Positions 1 to 8,891 of a DNA stretch of 39,435 nucleotides are shown here, in pieces. The notes under the pieces are model-generated. The model searched no databases. It worked only from the letters and a program-made list of their open reading frames with translations, and was not told the DNA's origin. The stretch comes from Alphaproteobacteria bacterium 65-37. GTDB lineage: Bacteria > Pseudomonadota > Alphaproteobacteria > Reyranellales > Reyranellaceae. A program made the translations under genes and the position numbers. Each line of letters opens with the position of its first letter. Position 1 is the first letter of the stretch. Where the stretch lies: positions 1 to 39,435 of the forward strand of contig MKRV01000005.1 of assembly GCA_001897995.1 (NCBI GenBank), read 5' to 3'.

Positions 1-1826
1 AGGTTGGCGACCTTGATGTCGTTCAGCCGCAGCATGGGCCCCTGCAGCGCCACGTCGACGTCGACGCCCTGGATGGTCTCCTTGTTGTAGATCAGCCTCG
101 CCACCTTGGCTTTCAGCCCGAGCGACGGCCCGGCGGTGGAGGCCTGTTGCGCCGGCGTTCCCGCCGAAGATGGTGCGGACGGCGCGGCCGGTTTCTTCTG
201 GGCCTCGGAGACCAGGAAGGAATCGAGGTCCAGGGTGTCGATCGAGAGGCTGGTTACGATCGATAGCGGCACGCCGAACGTCACGGCCACGCCGCCCGTG
301 CCCTTGAGATCGTCGAGTTCGAAGACGGCGTCGCTCACCTGCACATTGCCGCCGGAAGACGACATGCGGCCCTTGAGGCTGAGCTTCTGCAGCTTGGAGG
401 CCGGCACGGCGGCGAGGTCGACGTCCAGCCAGCCGAGCGTCTCGCGCAGCTTCGGCCCGACCAGGCTGAACTCGCCCGTGACGCTGGGCCTGGCCGCATC
501 GCCGGTCATCGTCGACTTCGCCTGCAGGACCATGTCACCCGGCAGGGTGGCGGAGAGCTTGGGGACCGCCACCGCGCCGCCGCGTGCATCGAGCTCGACC
601 GCCACGTTGCGGACGCTCTTCTTGTTGTAGGCGATCTCGCCGATATCGAGGGCGAGCTTGGCGGTGACGTCGCCCAGCATGCTGCCGCCCGATGCCACGG
701 GCGTTGCCGGCGCTGCGGGCGGACGATTGTCGCCCGCCTGCGGCGGCGTAGCGGAAGGAGCCGCCGGAGGCGTTGCCGCCGGGGCCGCCGGCCGCATGGC
801 GGCCATCCATTTGTCGAGGTCGAGCCGGGGAATGGCGACCTTGCCGTCGACGGCGAGCGTGGGCTTCAAGGTCACCGAGACCGATCCCGAGCCGCTGTCC
901 TGGCCCAGGGTCATCTTGAAGTCCTTGGCGGCGAAGGCGGTCTGTGAGGCCTCGATCGCGCCGTCGAAGACAAAGCTGCCAGCCAGCAGCGGCGGCAGCG
1001 CCGGCTCCGGCTGACCGGTGAGCTTGACCAGGGTGCCGACGAACGTGGCGAGCTGGTCGGTCGCCACCGAGGTGACACCAGCGACGCGCGCGGCCGGTCC
1101 GAGTTCGCTGAGCGTCCCCCTGAAAGAGAGCTTGCCGCCACCGGCCTGCAGGTTGAGCTCGGCATTGTGTCCGTCGCCGCCCTTGCTGCCGACGGCGAGG
1201 TCGAGCTTCAGCGGCGATCCGTTGATGTCCGCCGTGCCGGCCAGCGCATAGGGACCGTCGATCGCCCCCACCGACGCCGAGAAATTTGCCTTCTCGGCGA
1301 CCACCGATATTCCTGCCTTGGAATCACTGAAAATGAGCGTGCCGTTGTCGATGGTGAGCCGGCCGAGCGACAGCGGCTTGGGCGAGCTGGGTTTGGGGGC
1401 GACCGGCTTGGCCTCGGCCACCGACGGCGTGAACTCCCAGTTCGGCTTTCCTTCGGCGTTGATCTCGAGCACGATCTTGGGCTCGCGCAGGGTCACTTCG
1501 CTGACGTCGATCCTGCCGACCAGCAGCCCCAGGATCGACGGCTTCACCGTAACCGATTTCATCTCGACCATGCTGGGGTTCTTCGCCCCCGGTGCATTGG
1601 CGAACTTCACGCCGGAGACGGAAACCGTCGGCGTCGGCAGGAGCGACAGGGAGATCGGGCCGTCGAGCACGAGATCGCGTCCGGTCACCGCCTTCACCTC
1701 CGACACGATGGTCGGCTTGTAGGAATTGACGTCGATGAAGGAAGGAACCGCCACCAACGCAATGATGACCAGGCCGACAACGCTGCCGCCGCCAATCCAG
1801 AGTTTCTTGCGCATGCTCGGTGTCAC
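1..1826 (-). CDS. AsmA family protein (3' end cut by the window edge)
   Basis: The reading frame is open from about 1826 to the window edge, giving about 608 residues without the C terminus. It starts with one membrane segment (about residues 9-27), then a domain beginning SFIDVNSYKPTI and a conserved VTGRDLVLDGPISL stretch. Both are typical of the AsmA N-terminal domain. The rest is beta-rich, low in Cys, with a Pro/Ala linker in the middle. AsmA-like proteins are inner-membrane anchored, project into the periplasm, and are linked to outer-membrane lipid and protein homeostasis. I prefer the GTG start at 1826 because AGGAG lies six bases upstream (1833-1837). An ATG at 1814 is the alternative. 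Family assignment is firm; the exact role is not known. Confidence 0.88.
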   Translation of the reverse strand, partial: MTPSMRKKLWIGGGSVVGLVIIALVAVPSFIDVNSYKPTIVSEVKAVTGRDLVLDGPISLSLLPTPTVSVSGVKFANAPGAKNPSMVEMKSVTVKPSILGLLVGRIDVSEVTLREPKIVLEINAEGKPNWEFTPSVAEAKPVAPKPSSPKPLSLGRLTIDNGTLIFSDSKAGISVVAEKANFSASVGAIDGPYALAGTADINGSPLKLDLAVGSKGGDGHNAELNLQAGGGKLSFRGTLSELGPAARVAGVTSVATDQLATFVGTLVKLTGQPEPALPPLLAGSFVFDGAIEASQTAFAAKDFKMTLGQDSGSGSVSVTLKPTLAVDGKVAIPRLDLDKWMAAMRPAAPAATPPAAPSATPPQAGDNRPPAAPATPVASGGSMLGDVTAKLALDIGEIAYNKKSVRNVAVELDARGGAVAVPKLSATLPGDMVLQAKSTMTGDAARPSVTGEFSLVGPKLRETLGWLDVDLAAVPASKLQKLSLKGRMSSSGGNVQVSDAVFELDDLKGTGGVAVTFGVPLSIVTSLSIDTLDLDSFLVSEAQKKPAAPSAPSSAGTPAQQASTAGPSLGLKAKVARLIYNKETIQGVDVDVALQGPMLRLNDIKVAN

Positions 1827-1927
1827 GGAATGCTCCTGCAGTCGGGCGCCAACGAAGAGCAATCGGGCGCAAGCAAAGAGTAGCGCATCGGTCCGAGGCA
1901 CGGCATAGAGAAAACGGAGCCGTTCAA

Positions 1928-2140
1928 ATGGGCGAGATCGTCAACCTGCAACGCGCGCGCAAGGCGCGGGCCCGCCGCGAGCGCGAGGCACAAGCCGACG
2001 CGAACCGCCGACGCTTCGGCCGCACCAAGGTCGAGAAGACCGCCGATCGCGCTGCCGAGACTCGCGCCACGCAGGCGCTCGACGGCAAGCGTCTCGACGA
2101 TGGTGACGAAGACGACAGCAACGACGAAAAGAAAGAGTAA
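1928..2140 (+). CDS. DUF4169 family small charged protein
   Basis: A 70-residue protein starting MGEIVNLQRARKARAR, very rich in Arg/Lys in the first half and ending in an acidic tail (about residues 56-70). This N-terminal motif and composition match DUF4169, a small family found mainly in alphaproteobacteria, with no assigned biochemical role. GGAG lies eight bases before the ATG. It is divergent from the AsmA gene (about 100 bp between starts) and converges on the HxlR gene 15 bp downstream. The basic region might bind nucleic acid or ribosomes, but that is only a guess from composition. Confidence 0.8.
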   Translation: MGEIVNLQRARKARARREREAQADANRRRFGRTKVEKTADRAAETRATQALDGKRLDDGDEDDSNDEKKE

Positions 2141-2155
2141 GCCGCCGGGCGCCGC

Positions 2156-2662
2156 TCAACGCGGGGTTCGGTTGATAGTCAGGCGTTCGAAGAAGGAGCG
2201 CGTATTCTGGTCGGCGCCTGGGCCTGCGACGGCCCGCACATTGGTGAGCTCGATGCGCTTGCCGGTGTCGGCATCGATCAGCACCGGGTCGAGCGGCCGG
2301 CCATCGCCGCGGTCGACGAGATCCATCGGCTTGCCGCTGCGCGCGGCGGCGCCGTAGCGGTCGCCCCACTGCTTCAGGCCGACGATCACCGTGAAGAGCG
2401 CGGCCCCCTTGTCGGTCAGGCGATACTCGTGGCGCAACGGGCGCTGCCGATACGCCGTTTTGCGAAACACGCCCGCCTCGACGAGCTTCTTCAGCCGCGC
2501 CGTCAGCACGTTGCGCGCAATGCCGAGATTCTCCTGAAAATCGTCGAAGCGGCGCACGCCGTAGAATGCGTCGCGCACGATCAGGAGCGTCCAGGGTTCG
2601 CCCACGACATCGAGCGCCGAAGCGATCGAACAGTTCATCTGCTCGTAGGAAGTGCGCCGCAT
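2156..2662 (-). CDS. HxlR family winged-helix transcriptional regulator
   Basis: This 168-residue protein has the HxlR winged helix in about residues 8-100: MNCSIASALDVVGEPWTLL, the FDDFQENLGIARNVLTARL recognition region, then the wing and RLTDKGAAL. Cys11 sits at the position used as a thiol sensor in some family members (HypR, QorR). The C-terminal tail (about 105-168) is longer than usual and carries no recognised motif. A TTGCAC-N16-TATACT promoter lies directly upstream, with the -10 box only six bases from the ATG, so the mRNA is probably leaderless. Its target is not evident; nhaA upstream is one possibility. Confidence 0.9.
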   Translation of the reverse strand: MRRTSYEQMNCSIASALDVVGEPWTLLIVRDAFYGVRRFDDFQENLGIARNVLTARLKKLVEAGVFRKTAYRQRPLRHEYRLTDKGAALFTVIVGLKQWGDRYGAAARSGKPMDLVDRGDGRPLDPVLIDADTGKRIELTNVRAVAGPGADQNTRSFFERLTINRTPR

Positions 2663-2668
2663 CGGCGA

Positions 2669-2696
2669 AGTATAGGGCGACAGACGCGTCGTGCAA
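2669..2696 (-). promoter_or_regulatory. Sigma-70-like promoter of the HxlR gene, leaderless geometry
   Basis: On the minus strand TTGCAC (2696-2691), a 16-base spacer and TATACT (2674-2669) precede the start codon at 2662 by six bases. This puts the expected transcription start at or next to the A of the ATG. No ribosome-binding site fits between them. Confidence 0.5.
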
Positions 2697-2723
2697 TCCG
2701 CCCCGACACGCAGACCTGAGGTG

Positions 2724-3887
2724 CTAATCGCGCCGGCCCGATCGCAGCACGAGGTAGCCGACCAAGGCCGACAGCAGCGAACCCGCCAGCACCCCGAGAC
2801 GAACCTCGGCCTCGTAGCGCGGATCTTGAAAAGCGAGTGTGCCGATGAACAAGCTCATGGTGAAGCCGATGCCACCCAGGATGGCGACGCCGTAGAGCGA
2901 ACGCCAGGAGCCGCCCGCCGGCATGGCGGCCGCCCCCGAGAGGATCAGGACGCCGGCACCGGCTACGATGCCGACTTGTTTGCCGACGAACAGGCCGGCG
3001 GCAATGCCGAGCGGCACCGGCTCGATCAAGGTCGAGAGCGAAAGATCGGCCAGCGAGAGACCGGCATTGGCGAAGGCGAAGACCGGCATGATCAGCCAGG
3101 CCGACCACGGCTTCAGGGCGTGCTCGAGATGAATGGCGGGCCGCTTTTCGTCGACCATACCGGGCACACGCAGCGGAATGAACATCGCCAGCACGACGCC
3201 GGCCAGGGTGGCATGGACGCCGGACTTCAGCACCGAGACCCAGAGAACGACACCGACCACGGCATAGGGTCCGATGCGCCGCACCCCCGAGGCATTGAGG
3301 ATGGCGAGAACGGCAATGCAGAGGGCGGCAAAGGCCAATGCCTCGGTCGAGAGCTGGCCGGTATAGAAGATGGCGATGACCACGATGGCGCCCAGGTCGT
3401 CGACGATGGCGAGCGTCGTGAGGAAGACCTTGAGCGCAAGCGGCACCCGGCTGCCGAGGGCGGCCAGCAGGCCGAGCGAAAAGGCGATGTCGGTGGCGGC
3501 CGGGATCGCCCAGCCATGCAGCGCCACCGGATCTCCCCAATTGATCGCGGCATAGACCAGGGCAGGCACAGCCATACCGCCCAGGGCACCGGCAATCGGC
3601 AAGGCGACCTGCGAGGGCCGCGACAGTTCGCCCTCGACCACTTCACGTTTGATCTCGAGGCCGACCAGGAGGAAGAAGACGGCCATCAGGCCGTCATTGA
3701 TCCAGAGCAGCAGCGGCTTGCTGAGCCCGATCGCGCCGTACGAGAAGGTGAGCTTCTCATCGAGCAGCGTCTTGATGCCGCCGGCGAAGGGCGAGTTGGC
3801 CAGCACCAGCGCCAGCACGGCTGCCCCCAGCAGCGGAATGGCGGAGGCCGCTTCGCTGTCGATGAAGGATTTCAGCCTGCCGGCCAT
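2724..3887 (-). CDS. nhaA: Na+/H+ antiporter NhaA
   Basis: An inner-membrane antiporter that exports Na+ (or Li+) in exchange for two protons and supports pH and salt homeostasis. The protein has 387 residues, close to the family norm, with about 12 membrane spans. The active-site residues fall at the same numbers as in E. coli NhaA: Asp133 (ATDIAF) and the Asp163-Asp164 pair (LAIVDDLGAIVV). GGGAG lies before the ATG, directly against the U-tract of a strong terminator that ends the upstream gene. Its transcription must therefore either read through that terminator or start inside it. Confidence 0.97.
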   Translation of the reverse strand: MAGRLKSFIDSEAASAIPLLGAAVLALVLANSPFAGGIKTLLDEKLTFSYGAIGLSKPLLLWINDGLMAVFFLLVGLEIKREVVEGELSRPSQVALPIAGALGGMAVPALVYAAINWGDPVALHGWAIPAATDIAFSLGLLAALGSRVPLALKVFLTTLAIVDDLGAIVVIAIFYTGQLSTEALAFAALCIAVLAILNASGVRRIGPYAVVGVVLWVSVLKSGVHATLAGVVLAMFIPLRVPGMVDEKRPAIHLEHALKPWSAWLIMPVFAFANAGLSLADLSLSTLIEPVPLGIAAGLFVGKQVGIVAGAGVLILSGAAAMPAGGSWRSLYGVAILGGIGFTMSLFIGTLAFQDPRYEAEVRLGVLAGSLLSALVGYLVLRSGRRD

Positions 3888-3901
3888 CGAGGCTTTCTCC
3901 C

Positions 3902-3940
3902 AAAGAAAAACGCCCGGGTCTTTCGACCCGGGCGTTTCTT
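3902..3940 (-). terminator. Intrinsic terminator after the Bax-inhibitor-1 gene
   Basis: A perfect 13-bp stem (3908-3920 with 3925-3937) with a four-base loop encloses CGCCCGGGTC. On the minus strand it is followed by TTTTTCTTT, a good U-tract. It ends transcription of the gene at 3975-4718. The plus strand also has a short T-rich tail, so it may act in both directions. Its U-tract touches the nhaA ribosome-binding site. Confidence 0.88.
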
Positions 3941-3974
3941 AGACTGTGTCTACTGTCCCAGGTTAGTCGCGGTA

Positions 3975-4718
3975 CTAGTCGCGATTCTGGCCCATGAAGC
4001 TCATGAGGAACTGGAACAGGTTCACGAAGTCGAGGTACAGGCTCAGCGCACCGAAGATGGCGACCTTCTCCTGCACGTCCGTGCCCCAGGCTTCAGCATA
4101 CTGCTCCTTGATCTTCTGGGTGTCATAGGCGATCAGGCCCGAGAAGATCAGCACGCCGGCAGCCGAGATGATGAAGCTCATCGTGCCCGACGGCCAGATC
4201 ATGTTGACGATGCCGGCCAGGATCAGGCCGATTACGCCCATGAACAGGAACTTGCCGAACGCCGTGAGATCACGCTTGGTCGTGTAGCCGTAGAGGCTCA
4301 GCGCACCGAAGGCGGCAGCCGTCACGAAGAACGTGCGCGCCACCGAGGCGCCGGTGTAGCGGAACAGCAGCAGCGACAGGCTGACGCCCATCAGCGCGGT
4401 GACCGCCCAGTAGACCGCCTGCACGGCGCCTGTGCTCATCTGCGCGGCGCGGAACGAGGTCAGCAGCAGCAAGCCGAGCGGCGCGAAGATCGCGACCCAG
4501 CCCAGGATGTTCAGACCGACGACACGGCCAGCCTGGACCTGGAAGAACAGGCCCGCCAGCGCCGGCGAGCTGAACAGCGCGAAGGCCACGATGCCCGACA
4601 GGGCAAGGCCCGACGCCATGTAATTGTAAACGCGCACCATATGGGAGCGCAGACCGACGTCGAACGACGCTTGATCGGCAACTGTGCCGGCACGGTTGAA
4701 GGTGTCGAAGTTTGCCAT
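3975..4718 (-). CDS. Bax inhibitor-1 / YccA family membrane protein
   Basis: This 247-residue protein has a hydrophilic N terminus (about 30 residues) followed by seven hydrophobic spans. It carries family landmarks such as RVYNYMASGLALSG, the YDTQKIKEQYAEAW segment, and LYLDFVNLFQFLM near the end. Bacterial members (YbhL, YccA, BsYetJ) are inner-membrane proteins; YetJ is a pH-sensitive calcium leak channel, and E. coli YccA modulates the FtsH protease. Which applies here cannot be read from sequence. A clear GGAGG lies ten bases before the ATG, and a strong terminator follows, so the gene is probably monocistronic. Confidence 0.93.
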   Translation of the reverse strand: MANFDTFNRAGTVADQASFDVGLRSHMVRVYNYMASGLALSGIVAFALFSSPALAGLFFQVQAGRVVGLNILGWVAIFAPLGLLLLTSFRAAQMSTGAVQAVYWAVTALMGVSLSLLLFRYTGASVARTFFVTAAAFGALSLYGYTTKRDLTAFGKFLFMGVIGLILAGIVNMIWPSGTMSFIISAAGVLIFSGLIAYDTQKIKEQYAEAWGTDVQEKVAIFGALSLYLDFVNLFQFLMSFMGQNRD

Positions 4719-4853
4719 TTGAATTCAGCCTCCAAGGGGGCCTCGTTTTGCCGAGCCCCTTCGTCGCGTAATTTGGGGTTACAGATCGACTGAATCAATA
4801 GGGATTCATACGTGCGAAATTGCGATTTGCGCCTTCAGAGGGAATTATTTGCG

Positions 4854-7370
4854 TCATTCGTTACGCAATGAGGCCAGCGGCCGCTGCCTGAGGGCCGCCA
4901 AGGTCCCGGCCAGACCAAACGCAAGGGTCAGCGCCATGGCGCCCAAGGCGACGGCGACGGCCACGGTCGGCAGGAACGTCCAGTCGAGGTTCATCAGGCG
5001 ACGGACGACGAGGTAGGCTCCCAGGGTGCCGACGCCCAAAGCCGCCAACGCCGTCGCGAGGCCGAGGGTTGCGAACTCCCAGGCGAAGATCCCGGCGATG
5101 CGCGCGCGCGTGGCGCCCAAGACTTTCATCACCATGGCCTCGTGGACCCGCCGCTGCTGAGTGGCAAGCATCGCCCCCGCCAGCACCAGCACGCCCGCGA
5201 CGATGCTGAGCAGGCCGATGACCTGGCTGGCCAGCCCGATGTTGCCCAGCACGCTGGCGGCGGTTTCGACGGCATCGCGGATACGCACCACGGTCACGTT
5301 GGGAAACTTGTCGGTCACCGCCTTGAAGATTGCCTCCTCCGCCTCAGGGGTGGCTTTCACCGTGGCGAGATAAGTGTGCGGTGCCTTGTCGAGCGTGCCG
5401 GGCGAATAGACGAACACGAAGTTGATGGCGAGCGTGGTCCATTCGATGCGTCGCAGCGAGGCGATCTTGGCGTCGATGTCGCGGCCCAGCACGTTCACCG
5501 TGATGGTGTCGCCGAGGCCGATGCCGAACTGGCGCGCCAGGTTCTCGTCGAAGGAGATGAGCTGCGGGCCGCGATAGTCCGGCGGCCACCATTCGCCGGC
5601 CACGATGCGCGATCCTTCCGGCGGCGTCGCCGAATAGGTGACGCCGCGATCGCCCTCGACCGCCCAGCGGGCGTCGGACGGCACGGCGATCTCGCCGACC
5701 GGCTTGCCGCCGATCTTGACGATGCGCCCGCGCAGCGACGGCACCTTGTCGAGATGGCCGGCCCCGGGGATCGCCGCGATGGCCTTCTCGAACTCGGCGA
5801 TCTGGCTCGATTGGATGTCGACGAAGAAGAAGGCCGGCGCGTCGCTGGGGATACGCCGCGTGATCTGTTCGCGCAGATTGCCTTCGATCAGCGCCGTCGC
5901 CACCAGCACGGTGAGGCCCAGTCCCAGCGACAGCATGACGATCGGCGTCGGCGCTCCCGGACGATGCAGATTGGCGAGCGCCAGCCGAAGAGCGGCCAGG
6001 CGCGGCTTGCCGACCCGCGCGGTCACCATCATCAGAAGCCGCGCCAGGAGGGGAAAGGCGAGAAAAGCGCCGATCGCCCCCAGGACGAAGTATGTGGCGA
6101 TCATCCGGCTCTCGGCGGTGAAGATGGTGAAAGCCGCCAGCGCCATGGCGACGGCGCCGACCATCAGCATGTCGCGCCAGGCGAGCCTGCCCTGCTCGAC
6201 CACGGCCCCGCGCATCAGGGTGGCGGCCGGCACGCCACGCGCGCGCACCAGCGGCACCAGCGCAAACAGCAGCGACACCAGCAGGCCGAAGCCCGCGGCA
6301 GTCGCCAGTGGTGCGGCATAGAGTGCGACCCGCGCCCGCACCGGCAGCACGTCGGCAATCAGCGACTGGGCGAGGAAAGGCAGCGCCGCTCCGACCACCA
6401 GCCCGATCGCCACGCCGATGGCGGCGAGCACGGCGAGCTGCAGGAAATAGGTCGTGAAGACCAGGCGTTCCGGCGCGCCCAGGCACTTCAAGGTGGCGAT
6501 GGTACGCAACCGCCCCGCCAGGAAGCTCGAGACGGCATTGCCCACGCCGACACCGCCCACCAGCAACGAGGCGAGCCCGATCAGGCCGATGAATTGCGTC
6601 AGCCGGTCGAGCCAGAAGCGGATACCGCCGCCGGCCTCGTCCAGCGCGCGCACACGCCAGCCGGCATCGGGAAAGCGGGCCTTCAGCGCGTCCACGACCG
6701 CCCGATCAGAACGGCCGGGCGGCAGGCTCAGCCGATACTCCCAGTTCAGCAGGCTGCCCGGCTGGACCAGGCCCGACTCCATGACGGCTTCGAACGGGAT
6801 CATCAGCCGCGGCCCGAGGCTTGCGAAGGCGTTGAGGCCGCGATCGGGCTCGCGGGCAATGATGCCGCGCACCTCGACGGCAACGTCGCCGACGCGCAGC
6901 TGGTCGCCCGGCGCCAGGTTCATGCGTCGAAGCGCCGCCTCCTCGACCACAGCGCCCCAGAGGCCGTTGCGCTTGGCGAGCGCGTCGCCGAGCGAGCTGC
7001 CGCCCTGCAGCTCGACGGTGCCGTAGAGCGGATAGGCCGGCTCAACCGCCTTCAGCTGGACCAGGGTCGGCTTGCCGTCGGCCTTGACCGGCCGCGCCAT
7101 CGATCGGCTGTCGATCCAGCGCACGAGCCGGCCCTGCTCGCGCAGGAACGCCATCTGCTCGGGCGTCGCTTCGCGGTAGAGGATCGAGATCGCGACGTCG
7201 CCGCCCATGATCTCGCGGGCGTCGGCGCGCAACCCCTCCTCGACGGCACGGCTGAAGGACAGGATCGCCGCGATCGCCGCCACACCCAGCGCCAGGCAGG
7301 CGATGAACAGGCGAAAGCCACCGAGGCCGCTGCGCATCTCGCGGCGCGCCAGCCGTAACGCCAGTGTCAT
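4854..7370 (-). CDS. FtsX-family ABC transporter permease, YbbP-type
   Basis: An 838-residue permease with the double FtsX/MacB_PCD architecture. There is an N-terminal span (about 18-40), a periplasmic domain, three spans (about 250-400), more spans near 410-480, a second periplasmic domain, and a final set of spans from about 705 to 825. It pairs with the ATPase encoded just upstream (25 bp gap). The ybbA-ybbP pair divergent from tesA is also seen in E. coli. Its substrate is not established; related exporters move lipids or act mechanically on the envelope. I start at MTLALRLARREM because a longer in-frame extension overlaps the ATPase gene and has no family-like sequence. Confidence 0.92.
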   Translation of the reverse strand: MTLALRLARREMRSGLGGFRLFIACLALGVAAIAAILSFSRAVEEGLRADAREIMGGDVAISILYREATPEQMAFLREQGRLVRWIDSRSMARPVKADGKPTLVQLKAVEPAYPLYGTVELQGGSSLGDALAKRNGLWGAVVEEAALRRMNLAPGDQLRVGDVAVEVRGIIAREPDRGLNAFASLGPRLMIPFEAVMESGLVQPGSLLNWEYRLSLPPGRSDRAVVDALKARFPDAGWRVRALDEAGGGIRFWLDRLTQFIGLIGLASLLVGGVGVGNAVSSFLAGRLRTIATLKCLGAPERLVFTTYFLQLAVLAAIGVAIGLVVGAALPFLAQSLIADVLPVRARVALYAAPLATAAGFGLLVSLLFALVPLVRARGVPAATLMRGAVVEQGRLAWRDMLMVGAVAMALAAFTIFTAESRMIATYFVLGAIGAFLAFPLLARLLMMVTARVGKPRLAALRLALANLHRPGAPTPIVMLSLGLGLTVLVATALIEGNLREQITRRIPSDAPAFFFVDIQSSQIAEFEKAIAAIPGAGHLDKVPSLRGRIVKIGGKPVGEIAVPSDARWAVEGDRGVTYSATPPEGSRIVAGEWWPPDYRGPQLISFDENLARQFGIGLGDTITVNVLGRDIDAKIASLRRIEWTTLAINFVFVYSPGTLDKAPHTYLATVKATPEAEEAIFKAVTDKFPNVTVVRIRDAVETAASVLGNIGLASQVIGLLSIVAGVLVLAGAMLATQQRRVHEAMVMKVLGATRARIAGIFAWEFATLGLATALAALGVGTLGAYLVVRRLMNLDWTFLPTVAVAVALGAMALTLAFGLAGTLAALRQRPLASLRNE

Positions 7371-7395
7371 GGCCAGGATCTCATTGGGCCGAAAC

Positions 7396-8124
7396 TCATT
7401 GGGCCGCCAGGGCGGCCGGCCGCATGCGCTGGTCGGCGACCAGGAGACCGTCGGCAATGCGCAGCACACGATCGCAACGTTCGGCCAGGCCCATGTCGTG
7501 GGTGATGAGGACCAGGGTGGTGCCGTGGGCGCGCGCCATCTCGAACAGCAGGTCCATCACCTGCTTGCCGGTGGCACCGTCGAGATTGCCGGTCGGCTCG
7601 TCGGCCAGCATCAATTTCGGCTGGCCCACGAAAGCGCGGGCCACCGCGACCCGCTGCTGTTCGCCACCTGAAAGCTGCGCAGGGTAATGACCGATGCGAT
7701 GGCCAAGGCCCACTCGTTCGAGGGCCGCGCGGGCAAGATCAAAGGCATCGCCATGCCCGGCGAATTCGAGCGGCAACGCCACATTCTCGAGCGCCGTCAT
7801 GGTGGGGATGAGATGGAAGCCCTGGAACACGATGCCGATATAGTCACGCCTGAGGCGTGCGCGATCGTCGTCGCCGAGACGGCCGAGGTCACGCCCTGCC
7901 ACCTCGACCAGGCCCGACGTGGCGCGTTCCAGGCCGCCCGCAACCATCATCAGGCTGGACTTGCCGGCACCAGAAGGCCCGACAACCGCCGCAATCTCGC
8001 CGGCTGCGATGTCGAGGGTGATGCCGCGCAGGATATTGACCGTGCCCGCATCGCTTGCCATGTCGAGATGGACGTCCTTCAAACGGACGATCGGCTCCAC
8101 GGCGGGCGGCTCTGAGGTGGGCAA
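7396..8124 (-). CDS. ABC transporter ATP-binding protein, YbbA/LolD-like
   Basis: An ATPase subunit of the MacB/LolD class. It has Walker [10 protein letters not shown], the signature [14 protein letters not shown], Walker [13 protein letters not shown], and the H-loop ITHD. The TTG start at 8124 (242 residues) is chosen because AGGAG lies five bases before it and it avoids overlap with the divergent esterase gene. A longer frame reaching 8214 is possible but would overlap that gene's 5' end. It is followed by the permease gene with a 25-bp gap, so the two form one transporter operon. Confidence 0.93.
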   Translation of the reverse strand: MPTSEPPAVEPIVRLKDVHLDMASDAGTVNILRGITLDIAAGEIAAVVGPSGAGKSSLMMVAGGLERATSGLVEVAGRDLGRLGDDDRARLRRDYIGIVFQGFHLIPTMTALENVALPLEFAGHGDAFDLARAALERVGLGHRIGHYPAQLSGGEQQRVAVARAFVGQPKLMLADEPTGNLDGATGKQVMDLLFEMARAHGTTLVLITHDMGLAERCDRVLRIADGLLVADQRMRPAALAAQ

Positions 8125-8177
8125 GCGGGCTCCTGGGACGAAAGAGGCTGGGGACGGTTGATGAGGCAGGCGAAGCG

Positions 8178-8891
8178 ATGAAACTGCAGACTGCATATGG
8201 TCGTTTTGCGGCAACGGTCAATTCACGGATCAGCGTGCTCGTGGCGTTCCTGCTCTGTGTCGCGGCCCTGCCCGTCCTGGCGCAGACGCCGGGCACACAG
8301 CCGGCCGGCCCGATCAAGCTCGCCATCCTGGGCGACAGTCTTGCGGCGGGCTACGGGCTCACCCCTGCCCATGCCTTTCCGGTGAAGCTCGACGCGGCAC
8401 TGCGGGCCCAGGGCCGCAACGTCGCTGTCATTAACCATGGCGTATCCGGCGACACGACGGCGGGCGGCCTGGAACGCATCGACTGGATGATGGCCGACAA
8501 GCCCGACATCGTCCTGATCGAACTCGGGGGCAATGACGGGCTGCGGGCCCTCGACCCCGCCGCCACCGAACGCAATCTCGATGCCATCGTGAGCAAGCTC
8601 AAGGCGGCCGGCGTCACCGTCTGGCTGGCCGGCATGCTGGCCCCGCGCAACTTCGGATCGGACTACGCCAAGGCCTTCGATGGCCTGTTCAAGGCGGTTG
8701 CCGACAAGTACGAGCTGCCGTTCTATCCCTTCTTCCTCGACGGCGTGGCGCAGGATCCCGCGCTGAACCAGGCTGACGGCATCCACCCCAATGCCAAGGG
8801 CGTCGACATCATTGTCGAGCGCATCCTGCCCTTCGTGACCGGGAACCTCGACAAATATGCCACGACTGTTCGTCGCCCTGCCCGTCCCTGA
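8178..8891 (+). CDS. tesA: Arylesterase / TesA-like SGNH (GDSL) hydrolase, exported
   Basis: A 237-residue protein with a signal peptide (hydrophobic about 18-35, ending LPVLAQ). The SGNH blocks are complete: GDSLAAGYG with nucleophile Ser54, a block II Gly near VSGD (about 88-92), GGND with Asn119, and DGIHP with Asp200 and His203. Family members are periplasmic esterases, thioesterases or lysophospholipases (E. coli TesA). It is divergent from the ybbA-ybbP transporter, a widely conserved pairing suggesting a shared role in lipid or hydrophobic compound handling. Its 3' end overlaps thpR by 35 bp. Confidence 0.93.
   Translation: MKLQTAYGRFAATVNSRISVLVAFLLCVAALPVLAQTPGTQPAGPIKLAILGDSLAAGYGLTPAHAFPVKLDAALRAQGRNVAVINHGVSGDTTAGGLERIDWMMADKPDIVLIELGGNDGLRALDPAATERNLDAIVSKLKAAGVTVWLAGMLAPRNFGSDYAKAFDGLFKAVADKYELPFYPFFLDGVAQDPALNQADGIHPNAKGVDIIVERILPFVTGNLDKYATTVRRPARP

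Noticed and set aside
2691..4793. Long open frame on the plus strand (about 700 codons) opposite nhaA and the Bax-inhibitor-1 gene
   Set aside because: It is rich in Gln, His, Asp, Glu and Arg in the pattern made by the antisense of GC-rich genes, and two well-recognised membrane proteins occupy the other strand.
5142..7358. Open frame of about 738 codons on the plus strand opposite the YbbP-type permease
   Set aside because: Antisense shadow of a certain gene; composition is Arg/His/Asp/Gln-heavy and no domain is recognisable.
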